Assembly: GCA_913061345.1 (NCBI GenBank)
Contig: CAJXTZ010000002.1
Location: 1 to 64,000 of the forward strand
Source of the DNA: an uncultured Erythrobacter sp.
GTDB taxonomy: Bacteria > Pseudomonadota > Alphaproteobacteria > Sphingomonadales > Sphingomonadaceae
DNA length: 64,000 bases
Direction of reading: 5' to 3'
Part shown: one piece after another, positions 27,996 through 36,826 of the stretch
How positions within the stretch are numbered: the stretch's first letter is position 1
Layout: every line of letters begins with the position of its first letter
Translations under genes and position numbers: made by a program
The notes under the pieces: model-generated
Told to the model about the DNA's origin: nothing
The model's input: the letters and a program-made list of their open reading frames with translations, nothing else
Databases searched by the model: none

Positions 27996-28541
27996 TTGCA
28001 AACGTACGATCTGGTCGCACATGCAACCACACCGCCACTCGCCGTTCGAAGGGTCGAAGCGCGAGTACTTTCACTGACAGACAACTGGGTCCGCGTTCGC
28101 TGGCGGATCGACGGGCCGAGCAAGCTCGTTCTGCCACCGTTTGCCGGGCGCGGCAGGTCGGACAATCTGTGGGAGTCCACCTGTTTTGAGCTGTTCATGA
28201 TGGAAAAGGACGGGTCCAATTCCTATTCGGAATTCAACCTCTCTCCGTCGGAACGCTGGGCTGCCTATGACTTTACCGACTATCGCGAGGGAATGAGCGA
28301 ACGGCATTTCACTCGCGAACCCGACTGCGCCATGCGCATGGGTACCGCCATCGCGATTTTCGACGCCGCATTGCCGCGCACGCAGATGCCGGAACCGCCT
28401 GCGGCCATAGGCCTCGCGGCGGTGATAGAGGAAGAGGGCGGGATGAAGAGCTATTGGGCTATCTCGCACCACAAGGATAAGCCCGATTTTCACGATCCTG
28501 CTTGCTTCGAAGGATGTATTGCGCGAACCCGCGCTGCATGA
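27996..28541 (+). CDS. DOMON-like domain protein
   Basis: This 181-residue protein has the beta-sandwich pattern of DOMON-like proteins described in sphingomonads. Blocks are SLTDNWVRVRWRIDGPSKL, GRGRSDNLWESTCFELFM, SEFNLSPSERWAAYDFTDYR and YWAISHHKDKPDFHDPACF, the last near the C-terminus. It lacks a signal peptide. DOMON folds often bind heme or sugars, but no ligand can be assigned here. The start is a TTG with GGGGA about 7 bases upstream; no ATG exists before residue 68 and a TAG lies just upstream. Its stop overlaps the start of the DUF1343 gene (ATGA), so the two may share a pathway. Confidence 0.85.
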   Translation: MQTYDLVAHATTPPLAVRRVEARVLSLTDNWVRVRWRIDGPSKLVLPPFAGRGRSDNLWESTCFELFMMEKDGSNSYSEFNLSPSERWAAYDFTDYREGMSERHFTREPDCAMRMGTAIAIFDAALPRTQMPEPPAAIGLAAVIEEEGGMKSYWAISHHKDKPDFHDPACFEGCIARTRAA

Positions 28542-29743
28542 AATTTGGAATCGACCGGCTGCTTGCCGAAGCTGAACTGAGAAAACCACTGGACGGCAAA
28601 CGCGTGTCGCTTGTCGCCCATCCTGCATCCGTAACCGCAGATCTGACCCACAGCCTCGATGCGCTGATAGGTGCCGGCGTCAATGTCACCAGCGCTTTCG
28701 GCCCGCAACACGGGCTGAAGGGCGACAAGCAGGATAACATGGTGGAAACGCAGGACGAGGAAGATGCTGTTTACGGCATTCCCGTCTTCAGTCTCTACGG
28801 TGAAGTGCGCCGTCCTACGCCTGCCATGATGGACAGCGCGGACGTGTTCCTGTTCGACCTGCAGGATTTGGGTTGCCGCATCTACACCTTTGTCACCACG
28901 CTGCTGTACCTGCTGGAAGAAGCCGAGAAGTATGGGAAATCGGTATGGGTGCTGGACAGGCCGAACCCTGCGGGACGTCCGGTCGAAGGCACACGGCTGA
29001 TCTCCGGACTTGAGAGTTTCGTAGGCGCGGGCCCCATGCCCATGCGACACGGGCTTACTCTGGGAGAAATGGGGCACTGGTTCATCCGCCACTTTGGTCT
29101 GAACGTGGATTACCGCGTCATCACCATGCATCATTGGCTGCCGGAGGCTGGGCCGGGCTTCGGCTGGCCGGAAAACCGCATCTGGATCAACCCCAGCCCC
29201 AATGCCGCCAGCCTGAACATGGCCCGTGCCTATGCGGGAACCGTGATGATCGAGGGCGCGACGCTGAGCGAGGGCAGGGGCACCACGCGCCCGCTCGAAG
29301 TGCTGTTTGGCGCACCCGATGTCGATGCCAAGGCCGTGCTGGCCGAAATGCAGCGCCTTGCGCCCGAATGGCTGGCGGGCTGCGCCTTACGCGATTGCTG
29401 GTTCGAGCCGACCTTTCACAAGCACGCTGGCCAGTTGTGCAACGCGCTAATGATCCATGCAGAAGGCGAGCTTTACGACCACTCCGCCTTCCGACCGTGG
29501 CGATTGCAGGCGCTGGCATTCAAGGCAATCCGCAATCTGTATCCCGATTACCCCATCTGGCGCGGCACGGATTTCAAATATGAATACACGAATGAAGTAC
29601 TAGCGATCGATGTGATCAACGGCGGGTCTGCCTTGCGCGAATGGGTGGACGATAAAGGTTCGGTGCCAAGCGATCTGGACGCTATTGCTGCGCCTGACGA
29701 AGCAAGCTGGCGCGCGGAAGTAGCGGACCTGCTGCTCTACTGA
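28538..29743 (+). CDS. DUF1343 family protein, NamZ-type exo-beta-N-acetylmuramidase
   Basis: This 401-residue protein matches the DUF1343 family, whose Bacillus member NamZ releases MurNAc from the non-reducing end of muropeptides. Conserved blocks include VSLVAHPASVTADLTHSLDA, SAFGPQHGLKGDKQDNM, VFLFDLQDLGCRIYTFVTT, VWVLDRPNPAGRPVEG and WFEPTFHKHAGQLCNAL. No signal peptide is visible, so it probably acts in the cytoplasm on recycled wall fragments. It starts at the ATG that overlaps the DOMON-like stop. Its own stop overlaps the convergent small secreted-protein gene by 7 bases. Confidence 0.88.
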   Translation: MKFGIDRLLAEAELRKPLDGKRVSLVAHPASVTADLTHSLDALIGAGVNVTSAFGPQHGLKGDKQDNMVETQDEEDAVYGIPVFSLYGEVRRPTPAMMDSADVFLFDLQDLGCRIYTFVTTLLYLLEEAEKYGKSVWVLDRPNPAGRPVEGTRLISGLESFVGAGPMPMRHGLTLGEMGHWFIRHFGLNVDYRVITMHHWLPEAGPGFGWPENRIWINPSPNAASLNMARAYAGTVMIEGATLSEGRGTTRPLEVLFGAPDVDAKAVLAEMQRLAPEWLAGCALRDCWFEPTFHKHAGQLCNALMIHAEGELYDHSAFRPWRLQALAFKAIRNLYPDYPIWRGTDFKYEYTNEVLAIDVINGGSALREWVDDKGSVPSDLDAIAAPDEASWRAEVADLLLY

Positions 29744-30087
29744 GCGGGAATGAAAACCGCCTGGCTCTTGTCTTCCCGCAAAGGACGCATCAGCGCGCCG
29801 TCTGTCATGACAAGCAGGCTGCATCCGTTCACTTCATAGCCAACGGCATGCATTGGTTTTGGCGTGCTAGGCCGTGCCGGGTCTCGGAACAGTTGCGCGT
29901 CTCCCTCGACACCCTGCACCAGGCGCGGATCATCGTCACAGTCTGAATTAGTATCCGGATCGGAAACAGGCGTTTCAAGTCTATTCGATTCAACGCCGGG
30001 CGGGATCTGCGACTGGGATTGGATATCCTGGCTCGCCACTTGCACGGCACCGGTAAGGAAAATCATCGCAAAAGCTATTTTCAACAT
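29737..30087 (-). CDS. small secreted hypothetical protein
   Basis: This protein of about 116 residues starts MLKIAFAMIFLTGAVQVASQ, a clear signal peptide. The mature part has a polar linker (SQSQIPPGVESNR) and two cysteines (NSDCDDD and VNGCSLLV) that could form a disulfide. I do not recognise a family. A 127-residue reading from 30120 is possible but adds basic residues before the signal. It converges with the DUF1343 gene with a 7-base overlap. Confidence 0.65.
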   Translation of the reverse strand: MLKIAFAMIFLTGAVQVASQDIQSQSQIPPGVESNRLETPVSDPDTNSDCDDDPRLVQGVEGDAQLFRDPARPSTPKPMHAVGYEVNGCSLLVMTDGALMRPLREDKSQAVFIPAQ

Positions 30088-30166
30088 GGCTGACCTCGTG
30101 TTTCGGCGAGAGGCTACCACAATTTGCCGCTGCCTTCAAAATGGGCGATCGCTATTGGCGCGCGGG

Positions 30167-31348
30167 TTAGCCTCGCTTGCGGCTGAGTGCGCGCATCGCA
30201 TCGTCCAGCCCATCCAGCGTGAGGGGATACATGCGATCGTCCATGATCTGCCGGATCATCTGGGTCGATTGCGAATATTCCCACGCCCGCTCCGGCTTGG
30301 GATTGAGCCATGCGACAGCGGGGTAGGTATCGACCACGCGCTTCAGCCAGACCTCGCCCGGCTCATCGTTCAGATGCTCCACGCTACCGCCTTCCCAGGC
30401 GATTTCGTAAGGGCTCATGGCGGCATCGCCGACGAAGATGATCTTGTAATCGTGGCCGAACTTGTGGAGCAGGTCCCAAGTCGGGATACGCTCGCTCCAG
30501 CGGCGCGAATTGTCCTTCCACACGCTTTCGTAAAGACAGTTGTGAAAGTAGTAGAATTCCATGTTCTTGAATTCGCTGGTGGCAGCGCTGAACAGTTCTT
30601 CGGTCACTTTCACATGGTCATCCATCGACCCACCGACATCGAGAAATAGCAGCAGCTTTACCGCATTGTGGCGCTCTGGTCGCATGCGAATATCCAGCCA
30701 GCCCTGCTTGGCCGTGCCGCGAATGGTAGCATCGAGGTCCAGCTCGTCCGCAGCACCTTCGCGCGCGAACCGGCGCAGGCGCCGCAGCGCCACCTTGATG
30801 TTACGGGTGCCCAGATCGAGCGAGCTATCGAGATTGGCGAATTCGCGCTTTTCCCAGACCTTGATCGCGCGGCGATTACGGCTTTTCCCGCCGATGCGCA
30901 CGCCCGCCGGATTAAATCCCGAGTGGCCAAACGGGCTGGTGCCACCTGTGCCGATCCACTTGTTTCCGCCCTCGTGCCGGCCTTCCTGTTCTTCGAGGCG
31001 CTTTTTCAGCGTCTCCATGATCTCGTCCCAGTCGCCCAGTTCCTCGATCGCGGCACGCTCCTCCTCGGTGAGGAATTTCTCCGTGACGGCGCGCAGCCAT
31101 TCTTCGGGGATCGTGGCCTGTTCCTCGCCCAGTTCGGAGAAGACGCCGTTGAACACTTTCTGAAAGACCTGATCAAACCTGTCCAGCAGGCCTTCGTCTT
31201 TCACGTAAATTGCGCGCGCAAGGTAGTAGAAGTCCTCTGGTCGCCGCTCGATCACGTCGCTGTCCAGCGCCTCCAGCAGCGTGAGATGCTCTTTCAGGCT
31301 GGCGCGGATGCCAGCGCTGCGAAGTTCCTCGAAGAAGTTGAGCAGCAC
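30167..31348 (-). CDS. VWA domain protein (CoxE-like)
   Basis: This protein of about 393 residues carries a C-terminal von Willebrand A domain with the metal-ion site LLFLDVGGSMDDH (DxGxS; the third position is often S in other members). The N-terminal half is helical and charged and matches CoxE-like partners of MoxR ATPases. I chose the GTG at 31348 because GAGGGG lies 9 bases upstream and the sequence LLNFFEELRSAGIRASLKEH is the family start. It follows the MoxR gene by 13 bases. MoxR-VWA pairs act as chaperones that insert metals or cofactors into target enzymes; the client here is unknown. Confidence 0.9.
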   Translation of the reverse strand: MLLNFFEELRSAGIRASLKEHLTLLEALDSDVIERRPEDFYYLARAIYVKDEGLLDRFDQVFQKVFNGVFSELGEEQATIPEEWLRAVTEKFLTEEERAAIEELGDWDEIMETLKKRLEEQEGRHEGGNKWIGTGGTSPFGHSGFNPAGVRIGGKSRNRRAIKVWEKREFANLDSSLDLGTRNIKVALRRLRRFAREGAADELDLDATIRGTAKQGWLDIRMRPERHNAVKLLLFLDVGGSMDDHVKVTEELFSAATSEFKNMEFYYFHNCLYESVWKDNSRRWSERIPTWDLLHKFGHDYKIIFVGDAAMSPYEIAWEGGSVEHLNDEPGEVWLKRVVDTYPAVAWLNPKPERAWEYSQSTQMIRQIMDDRMYPLTLDGLDDAMRALSRKRG

Positions 31349-31361
31349 GCTTACGAACCCC

Positions 31362-32213
31362 TCAGCGGTTCTCGCGCCGGGCCATGAAGGCAAGGCGTTC
31401 CAGCAGCATTAAATCCTGCTCGTTCTTCAGAAGCGCGCCATGCAGCGGAGGGATAGCTTTGGTGGGATCTCGGCTCTGCAGCACGTCGAGCGGCATATCC
31501 TCCACCAGCAACAGTTTCAGCCAGTCCAGCAATTCGGAGGTCGAGGGCTTCTTCTTCAGGCCTGGTACTTCGCGCACCTTATAAAAAATTTCCAGCGCCT
31601 CGCTCACCAGGCGCTTCTGGATATTGGGAAAGTGTACGTCGATAATCTCGCGCATGGTCTCCCCGTCGGGGAACTTGATGTAGTGGAAAAAGCAGCGTCG
31701 CAGGAATGCGTCTGGCAGTTCCTTTTCGTTGTTCGACGTGATGACGACAATAGGACGTTCCTTCGCCGCAATACGCTCACTCGTCTCGTAAACGTCGAAC
31801 TCCATTCGATCGAGTTCCTGCAACAGATCGTTCGGAAACTCGATATCGGCCTTGTCGATTTCGTCGATCAACAAAACCGGCAGTTCAGGCGAAGTGAAGG
31901 CTTCCCACAGCTTGCCTTTCCGGATGTAATTGGAAATATCGTGAACCCGTTCATCGCCTAGCTGACCATCACGCAACCGGGCCACCGCGTCGTATTCATA
32001 AAGGCCCTGCTGCGCCTTGGTAGTGCTTTTCACGCCCCACTCTATCAGCGGCGCGTCAATGGCCTTGGCGATTTCGTGCGCCAGAACCGTCTTGCCGGTT
32101 CCCGGTTCACCCTTCACCAAAAGCGGGCGCCGCAGGGTGACTGCAGCGTTGACCGCAACTTTCAGATCATCGGTTGCAATGTAGTCTTCGGTACCGGAAA
32201 AGCGTTGTGTCAT
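31362..32213 (-). CDS. MoxR family AAA+ ATPase
   Basis: This 283-residue AAA+ ATPase has Walker A GEPGTGKT (about residues 35-42), Walker B LPVLLIDEIDKAD, and sensor 1 IVVITSNNEKELPD followed by the arginine-rich AFLRRCFFHY. These mark the MoxR/CoxD group. It is the first gene of a two-gene unit with a VWA protein. Such pairs remodel or activate metalloenzymes such as CO dehydrogenase, but no such enzyme is encoded nearby, so the client must lie elsewhere. Confidence 0.93.
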   Translation of the reverse strand: MTQRFSGTEDYIATDDLKVAVNAAVTLRRPLLVKGEPGTGKTVLAHEIAKAIDAPLIEWGVKSTTKAQQGLYEYDAVARLRDGQLGDERVHDISNYIRKGKLWEAFTSPELPVLLIDEIDKADIEFPNDLLQELDRMEFDVYETSERIAAKERPIVVITSNNEKELPDAFLRRCFFHYIKFPDGETMREIIDVHFPNIQKRLVSEALEIFYKVREVPGLKKKPSTSELLDWLKLLLVEDMPLDVLQSRDPTKAIPPLHGALLKNEQDLMLLERLAFMARRENR

Positions 32214-32278
32214 AGTCTCGCCTGATTTGCCTATCTGCGTGCTGGGTAGATACCGCAGCGCAACATGGCAAGATGCAG

Positions 32279-33562
32279 TCAGTCTGTGCCAGCGAGGGAG
32301 ATTGCTCGCATGGCCAACAGTTCAAAGGTGCTCTGGTCAACTACGGCTTCTGCGTCGTTCCAGCTCATGGTGACGGCCACCCATTCACCGGCGGAATCGC
32401 GTAACAACCAGCTCAAGTTTAGCACACCCGGTTCGGAACCGCCCTTGTAACCCACGTAATCCCAGCTTTCCCGCATCCCTTCGGTCATGGAAGGATTGAC
32501 CGTCATGATATCCAGCGTCGTTTCATCTTCCAGCCGGGTTATGCGTTCGAAGAGGCGGGCGATATCAGAAGCGGAAGCGAGCCATTCGATATCGATTGCG
32601 ACGGGACCGCCGGTGAAAGCGGCCTGAATGTCATCTACGCTCCGATCAAGCCGGGCAAGTTCCTGTAATACCGCGAGACGTTCCGCCGTTCCTGCGGCTG
32701 CATATTGACCCAGGTTCTCGATCTCGCCCGACTTCAATACAAACAATTCGCGCGTGGTGAGGAAGGGAAACATACCTTCCGGATCAGCATGTCCAGCGGC
32801 GATGACTTCGGCTTCCACCGCATCGCGGCCAAGCTCTGCGATCAACTGGTCGGTGGCGGTGTTGTCGCTGTTGGCAATCATCAGCGTTGCCAGGGTTTGC
32901 AGCGTTATCGGCGCGCCTTCGGGCCAGTCCTGAAGCTGGCCACTGGGATAGCTGCGTTCGGACAGCGTTACCACGTCCTTCCACTCGCGATCACCGGACG
33001 CAATCGAGTGCGCAAGGGTGGACAGGACATAGAGCTTGAAGGTGGAACCGATGGCAAACTGTGTATCGGCATTCTTAGAGACGAGCGGCTCGGCTGCGCC
33101 AAGTCTTGTAACCAGCACCCCCGTTTCACCCGGCAGCGCTTCGATATCGCTCAGCAACTGTTCGGCGTTATCTCCGATCGGGCGCACGTCATTCAGCACG
33201 AAGCCGGTAATTTCGTAGGGCTCTGCAGCCTCGAGTGTAAACGATCCGCTCGCCAATCCGCGCTCGAGCCGAATAGCGATGGTGGCGCCGCTAGCCGACA
33301 CAGGATCGAGCGCTTCGATGCCGACAAGCGGGCCGAACTGCGCCTCCATCTGGTTCTTGATCGCCAGGAAACGTGCCTGCGATACGGCGTTCACGAACAC
33401 ATCTGCGAACACAGCATCATATTGCGCATCGCCCGCCATGGCCGCCAGTATGTCATCACCGCGCCGGTCAAGCCGCGCGGCTTCCTCCGCAGTCTGGGCG
33501 AGGGCAGGGGTGGAGACGAACGCGGCAAGAGCGCCTAGTAATGCGAGAATAGAGCGTTTCAT
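32279..33562 (-). CDS. secreted serine hydrolase, class A beta-lactamase-like
   Basis: This 427-residue protein has a signal peptide (KRSILALLGALAAFVSTPALA). An N-terminal domain of about 120 residues precedes a class A beta-lactamase-like domain. That domain has the catalytic SxxK as S173-T-F-K176, an SDN loop as S232-D-N234, and K373-G-G375 in place of KTG. The omega-loop glutamate of true class A enzymes cannot be placed with confidence. A DD-peptidase-like or esterase role is as likely as beta-lactam hydrolysis. It follows parE by 20 bases on the same strand, so it is probably read from the parE transcript. Confidence 0.85.
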   Translation of the reverse strand: MKRSILALLGALAAFVSTPALAQTAEEAARLDRRGDDILAAMAGDAQYDAVFADVFVNAVSQARFLAIKNQMEAQFGPLVGIEALDPVSASGATIAIRLERGLASGSFTLEAAEPYEITGFVLNDVRPIGDNAEQLLSDIEALPGETGVLVTRLGAAEPLVSKNADTQFAIGSTFKLYVLSTLAHSIASGDREWKDVVTLSERSYPSGQLQDWPEGAPITLQTLATLMIANSDNTATDQLIAELGRDAVEAEVIAAGHADPEGMFPFLTTRELFVLKSGEIENLGQYAAAGTAERLAVLQELARLDRSVDDIQAAFTGGPVAIDIEWLASASDIARLFERITRLEDETTLDIMTVNPSMTEGMRESWDYVGYKGGSEPGVLNLSWLLRDSAGEWVAVTMSWNDAEAVVDQSTFELLAMRAISLAGTD

Positions 33563-33582
33563 TCCGGCACCTTGGCGCAGAA

Positions 33583-35574
33583 TCACGCGTCGATCAAATC
33601 GCGATCAATCTCGCCTGCGCGGTTCTGGATGAAATTGAAGCGGTGTTCCGGGTTGCGACCCATCAGCTGGTCCACCAGTTCCTTCACCGCAAATCGCTGC
33701 TCGTTCTGTTCGGGCAGGGTGATGCGCACCAGCGAACGGGTTGTGGGGTCCATCGTCGTTTCCCGCAATTGCTGCGGGTTCATTTCGCCAAGGCCCTTGA
33801 AACGGCCAACGTCCACTTTCTTGCCCTTGAATACGGTTGCTTCCAGTTCGGCGCGATGCGCGTCATCACGGGCGTAACGGCTCTCCTTGCCCACGGTCAG
33901 GCGATAAAGCGGCGGCTGGGCGAGGTAGAGATGTCCCTTGCGCACAAGGTCGGGCATTTCCTGGAAGAAGAACGTCATCAGCAATGTGGCGATATGCGCA
34001 CCGTCCACATCGGCATCGGTCATGATGACCACGCGGTCATAGCGTAGCGCCTCGGCATCGCAATCCTTGCGCATGCCGCAGCCCAGCGCCAGAGCCAGGT
34101 CGGCAATTTCGGAATTTGCGCGGATCTTGTCGGTCGTTGCGCTGGCAACGTTCAGGATTTTGCCGCGAATGGGCAGGATCGCCTGCGTCTTGCGATTGCG
34201 CGCCTGTTTTGCGCTGCCGCCAGCGGAATCGCCTTCCACGATGAACAGTTCTGTCTCGCCATCTGTCTCGCCGCTGCAATCGGTCAGCTTGCCGGGCAGG
34301 CGCAGTTTCTTGGCGTTGGTGGCGGTCTTGCGCTTGATCTCGCGCTCTTGCTTGCGCTTCAGCCGCTCTTCCATCCGTTCCATCACGGAGCCCAGCAGCG
34401 CCTTGCCGCGATCCATGTTGTCGGACAGGAAATGGTCGAAATGGTCGCGCACGGCGTTTTCCACGAGGCGGGCGGCTTCGGGAGAAGTGAGACGGTCCTT
34501 GGTCTGGCTCTGGAACTGGGGATCGCGGATAAAGACGCTAAGCATGATCTCCGCGCCCGTCATCACGTCATCGGCGGTAAGGTCCTTCGCCTTTTTCGTG
34601 CCGGTAAGATCACCAAAGGCGCGCAACCCTTTGGTCAGCGCAGCACGAAGGCCCGCCTCGTGCGTGCCGCCGTCGGGGGTGGGCACAGTGTTGCAATACC
34701 AGCTGGTAGACCCATCGGACCACAGCGGCCAGGCCACCGCCCATTCCACGTTACCCATTACCTGGCCATCGTCGTTCTCGGCAAAATCCTGCTTGCCGGT
34801 GAAGAAATCGGTGGTGACACATTCGCGCTCCCCCACCTGTTCCCTTAAGTGATCGGACAGGCCGCCGGGGAACTGGAACGTCGCCTCGGCGGGAACTTCC
34901 TCACTCGCCAGAGAGGGGGCGCATTTCCAGCGGATCTCGACGCCGGCAAACAGGTAAGCCTTTGAACGCGCGAGCTTGAACAATCGCTTCGGGTTGAACT
35001 TGCGATCCCCGAAAATCTCCGTATCGGGCACGAAGGTAACGCTGGTGCCGCGACGGTTGGGGGTATCGCCCACCTTGGCGATCTTGCTTTGCGGCAGACC
35101 CTTGGAAAACTCCTGCGCGTAGACTTCCTTGTTGCGCGCCACATCCACCCGCGTGTGGCTGGAAAGCGCGTTTACCACTGAAACGCCAACGCCATGCAGG
35201 CCGCCGCTGGTGGCATAGGCCTTGCCCGAAAATTTGCCGCCCGAATGCAGTGTGGTCATGATGACTTCCAGCGTGGACTTGCCAGGAAACTTGGGATGCT
35301 CGTCCACAGGCATGCCGCGCCCGTTATCGGTGATGGTCAGGCGGTTGCCTTCCTCCAGCAGCATCTCGATGCGGTTGGCATGGCCGGCCACCGCTTCGTC
35401 CATCGAGTTGTCGAGAACTTCGGCTGCGAGGTGATGCAGGGCACGGTCGTCCGTGCCGCCGATATACATGCCGGGTCGGCGACGGACGGGTTCCAGCCCC
35501 TCCAGCACCTCGATAGAGGAGGAATCGTAATCGCTGTCGCCAGCGGGCATCTTTTCAAACAGGTCATCACTCAT
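33583..35574 (-). CDS. parE: DNA topoisomerase IV subunit B
   Basis: This 663-residue ATPase subunit of topoisomerase IV works with ParC to decatenate chromosomes. The GHKL ATPase domain has VLDNSMDEAVAGH, TITDNGRGMPVD and SGGLHGVGVSVVNALS. The TOPRIM domain has ELFIVEGDSAGGSAKQARNR and MTDADVDGAHIATLL. KKLRLPGKLTDC identifies ParE rather than GyrB. The start is set at the ATG before SDDLFEKM, because upstream codons have no family match. ParC is not in the window. The serine hydrolase gene follows closely. Confidence 0.95.
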   Translation of the reverse strand: MSDDLFEKMPAGDSDYDSSSIEVLEGLEPVRRRPGMYIGGTDDRALHHLAAEVLDNSMDEAVAGHANRIEMLLEEGNRLTITDNGRGMPVDEHPKFPGKSTLEVIMTTLHSGGKFSGKAYATSGGLHGVGVSVVNALSSHTRVDVARNKEVYAQEFSKGLPQSKIAKVGDTPNRRGTSVTFVPDTEIFGDRKFNPKRLFKLARSKAYLFAGVEIRWKCAPSLASEEVPAEATFQFPGGLSDHLREQVGERECVTTDFFTGKQDFAENDDGQVMGNVEWAVAWPLWSDGSTSWYCNTVPTPDGGTHEAGLRAALTKGLRAFGDLTGTKKAKDLTADDVMTGAEIMLSVFIRDPQFQSQTKDRLTSPEAARLVENAVRDHFDHFLSDNMDRGKALLGSVMERMEERLKRKQEREIKRKTATNAKKLRLPGKLTDCSGETDGETELFIVEGDSAGGSAKQARNRKTQAILPIRGKILNVASATTDKIRANSEIADLALALGCGMRKDCDAEALRYDRVVIMTDADVDGAHIATLLMTFFFQEMPDLVRKGHLYLAQPPLYRLTVGKESRYARDDAHRAELEATVFKGKKVDVGRFKGLGEMNPQQLRETTMDPTTRSLVRITLPEQNEQRFAVKELVDQLMGRNPEHRFNFIQNRAGEIDRDLIDA

Positions 35575-35635
35575 GGCGTAGATATAGGCACGGGGAATCC
35601 CGGCCCACAAGCAGCACTGCGTAACTTATCCGGTG

Positions 35636-36799
35636 TTAGAAGCCGCTGGGTGCAGGATCGACGACGGTAAAAACGCCGTTGCCCACCTGGCGCACTTCCA
35701 TCGCGCGCTCCCCGATACCGTTGCTGTGGAAGCGGATCGCACCGTCCAGCCCCAGGAAGCCGCCATCATCCAGCAGCAGCCCGGCCGGAAGATCGGTACC
35801 CGGCCGCCAGTCGCGCGTTAGCCGCAAGGTAAGCAAAACGGCGTCATATCCCAGCGTCGCGATGCGATAGGGCTGCTCACCAAAGCGCGTCTGATAGCTG
35901 GTGGCGAACTGGCGGTACCGATCATCCGGAACGGCGGAGAACCATGCGCCGCGCATCGTATCATCGTTCAGCAGCGAATCCTGCCTGCTCCATAACTCCG
36001 TCCCGATAATCGAAGGCAGAGCGTCGCCTGCATCTTTCAGGCGCGGTGCGGCCATTGTGGCAAGGCGCGCATTGTCCGCGATAAGGACCGTGTCGAATTC
36101 GCCGGCGGCCCGCAATCGCTCCGCTGCGCTGATGATCGAGGTGTTACCCCGATCGTAGCGCTGCACGCTGACGACGGTGCCTCCACGGGTCAGTATTGCC
36201 TGCTCTGCTGCAGCCGTCGTGCGGTTGCCGTAATCCCCGCGGGGTGCCAGGATCGCGAAACGACGCGCCCCCTCGTCCGCTGCGAAATTCACGGTGCGTT
36301 CGACGGATTGTTCGGGAATATGGCCCATGACGAACACGTCTCCGCGAGCGATGGTCGTGTCGTTGGAGAAAGTGATAAGCGGCACATCGTTGGGCCGCGC
36401 CTGTGCCAGAACCGCGCCCACATTGTCGCGCATCAAGGGGCCAAGGATCAGGCGATTACCGTCATTTACGGCGCGGCTAGCAGCGGCACCTGCGCCCCCA
36501 CTGGTATCATAAGTCGTGATGCGCAGGTTTTGCGCACCCGTATCCAGAAGGGCCATGGTGGTGGCATTGGCGATGGACTGGCCCACCTCTGCGTTGGATC
36601 CGCTCATCGGCACGAGCAGCGCCACACGATGTCGACCCTCGTCATCAGGCAGTACGGCGCGATCGGGTGTAGTCCGCTGATCGATAACCGGGCCGCTGCG
36701 GTCGGGGGCAGGGGCATCCCCGCCCGGAATGACCTGACATGCGGCCAGCAACAGACTGCCCATGCCAACCGCCAGAATGCGCTTCAAATTACCCAACAT
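35636..36799 (-). CDS. penicillin-binding protein activator, LpoA-like lipoprotein
   Basis: This 387-residue protein has a lipoprotein signal with lipobox LLAAC. The mature domain is a type I periplasmic binding fold (HRVALLVPMSGSNAEVGQSI onward, with ILGPLMRDNVGAVL and FAILAPRGDYG), as in the C-terminal part of LpoA, the outer-membrane activator of PBP1A. The N-terminal TPR domain of enterobacterial LpoA is absent, as usual outside gammaproteobacteria. It is divergent from rsmI, and the LpoA-rsmI-yraN arrangement is widely conserved. That order supports the assignment. Confidence 0.9.
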   Translation of the reverse strand: MLGNLKRILAVGMGSLLLAACQVIPGGDAPAPDRSGPVIDQRTTPDRAVLPDDEGRHRVALLVPMSGSNAEVGQSIANATTMALLDTGAQNLRITTYDTSGGAGAAASRAVNDGNRLILGPLMRDNVGAVLAQARPNDVPLITFSNDTTIARGDVFVMGHIPEQSVERTVNFAADEGARRFAILAPRGDYGNRTTAAAEQAILTRGGTVVSVQRYDRGNTSIISAAERLRAAGEFDTVLIADNARLATMAAPRLKDAGDALPSIIGTELWSRQDSLLNDDTMRGAWFSAVPDDRYRQFATSYQTRFGEQPYRIATLGYDAVLLTLRLTRDWRPGTDLPAGLLLDDGGFLGLDGAIRFHSNGIGERAMEVRQVGNGVFTVVDPAPSGF

Positions 36800-36826
36800 G
36801 CTTGATTGCTCCGCTGAACCTGGTCC

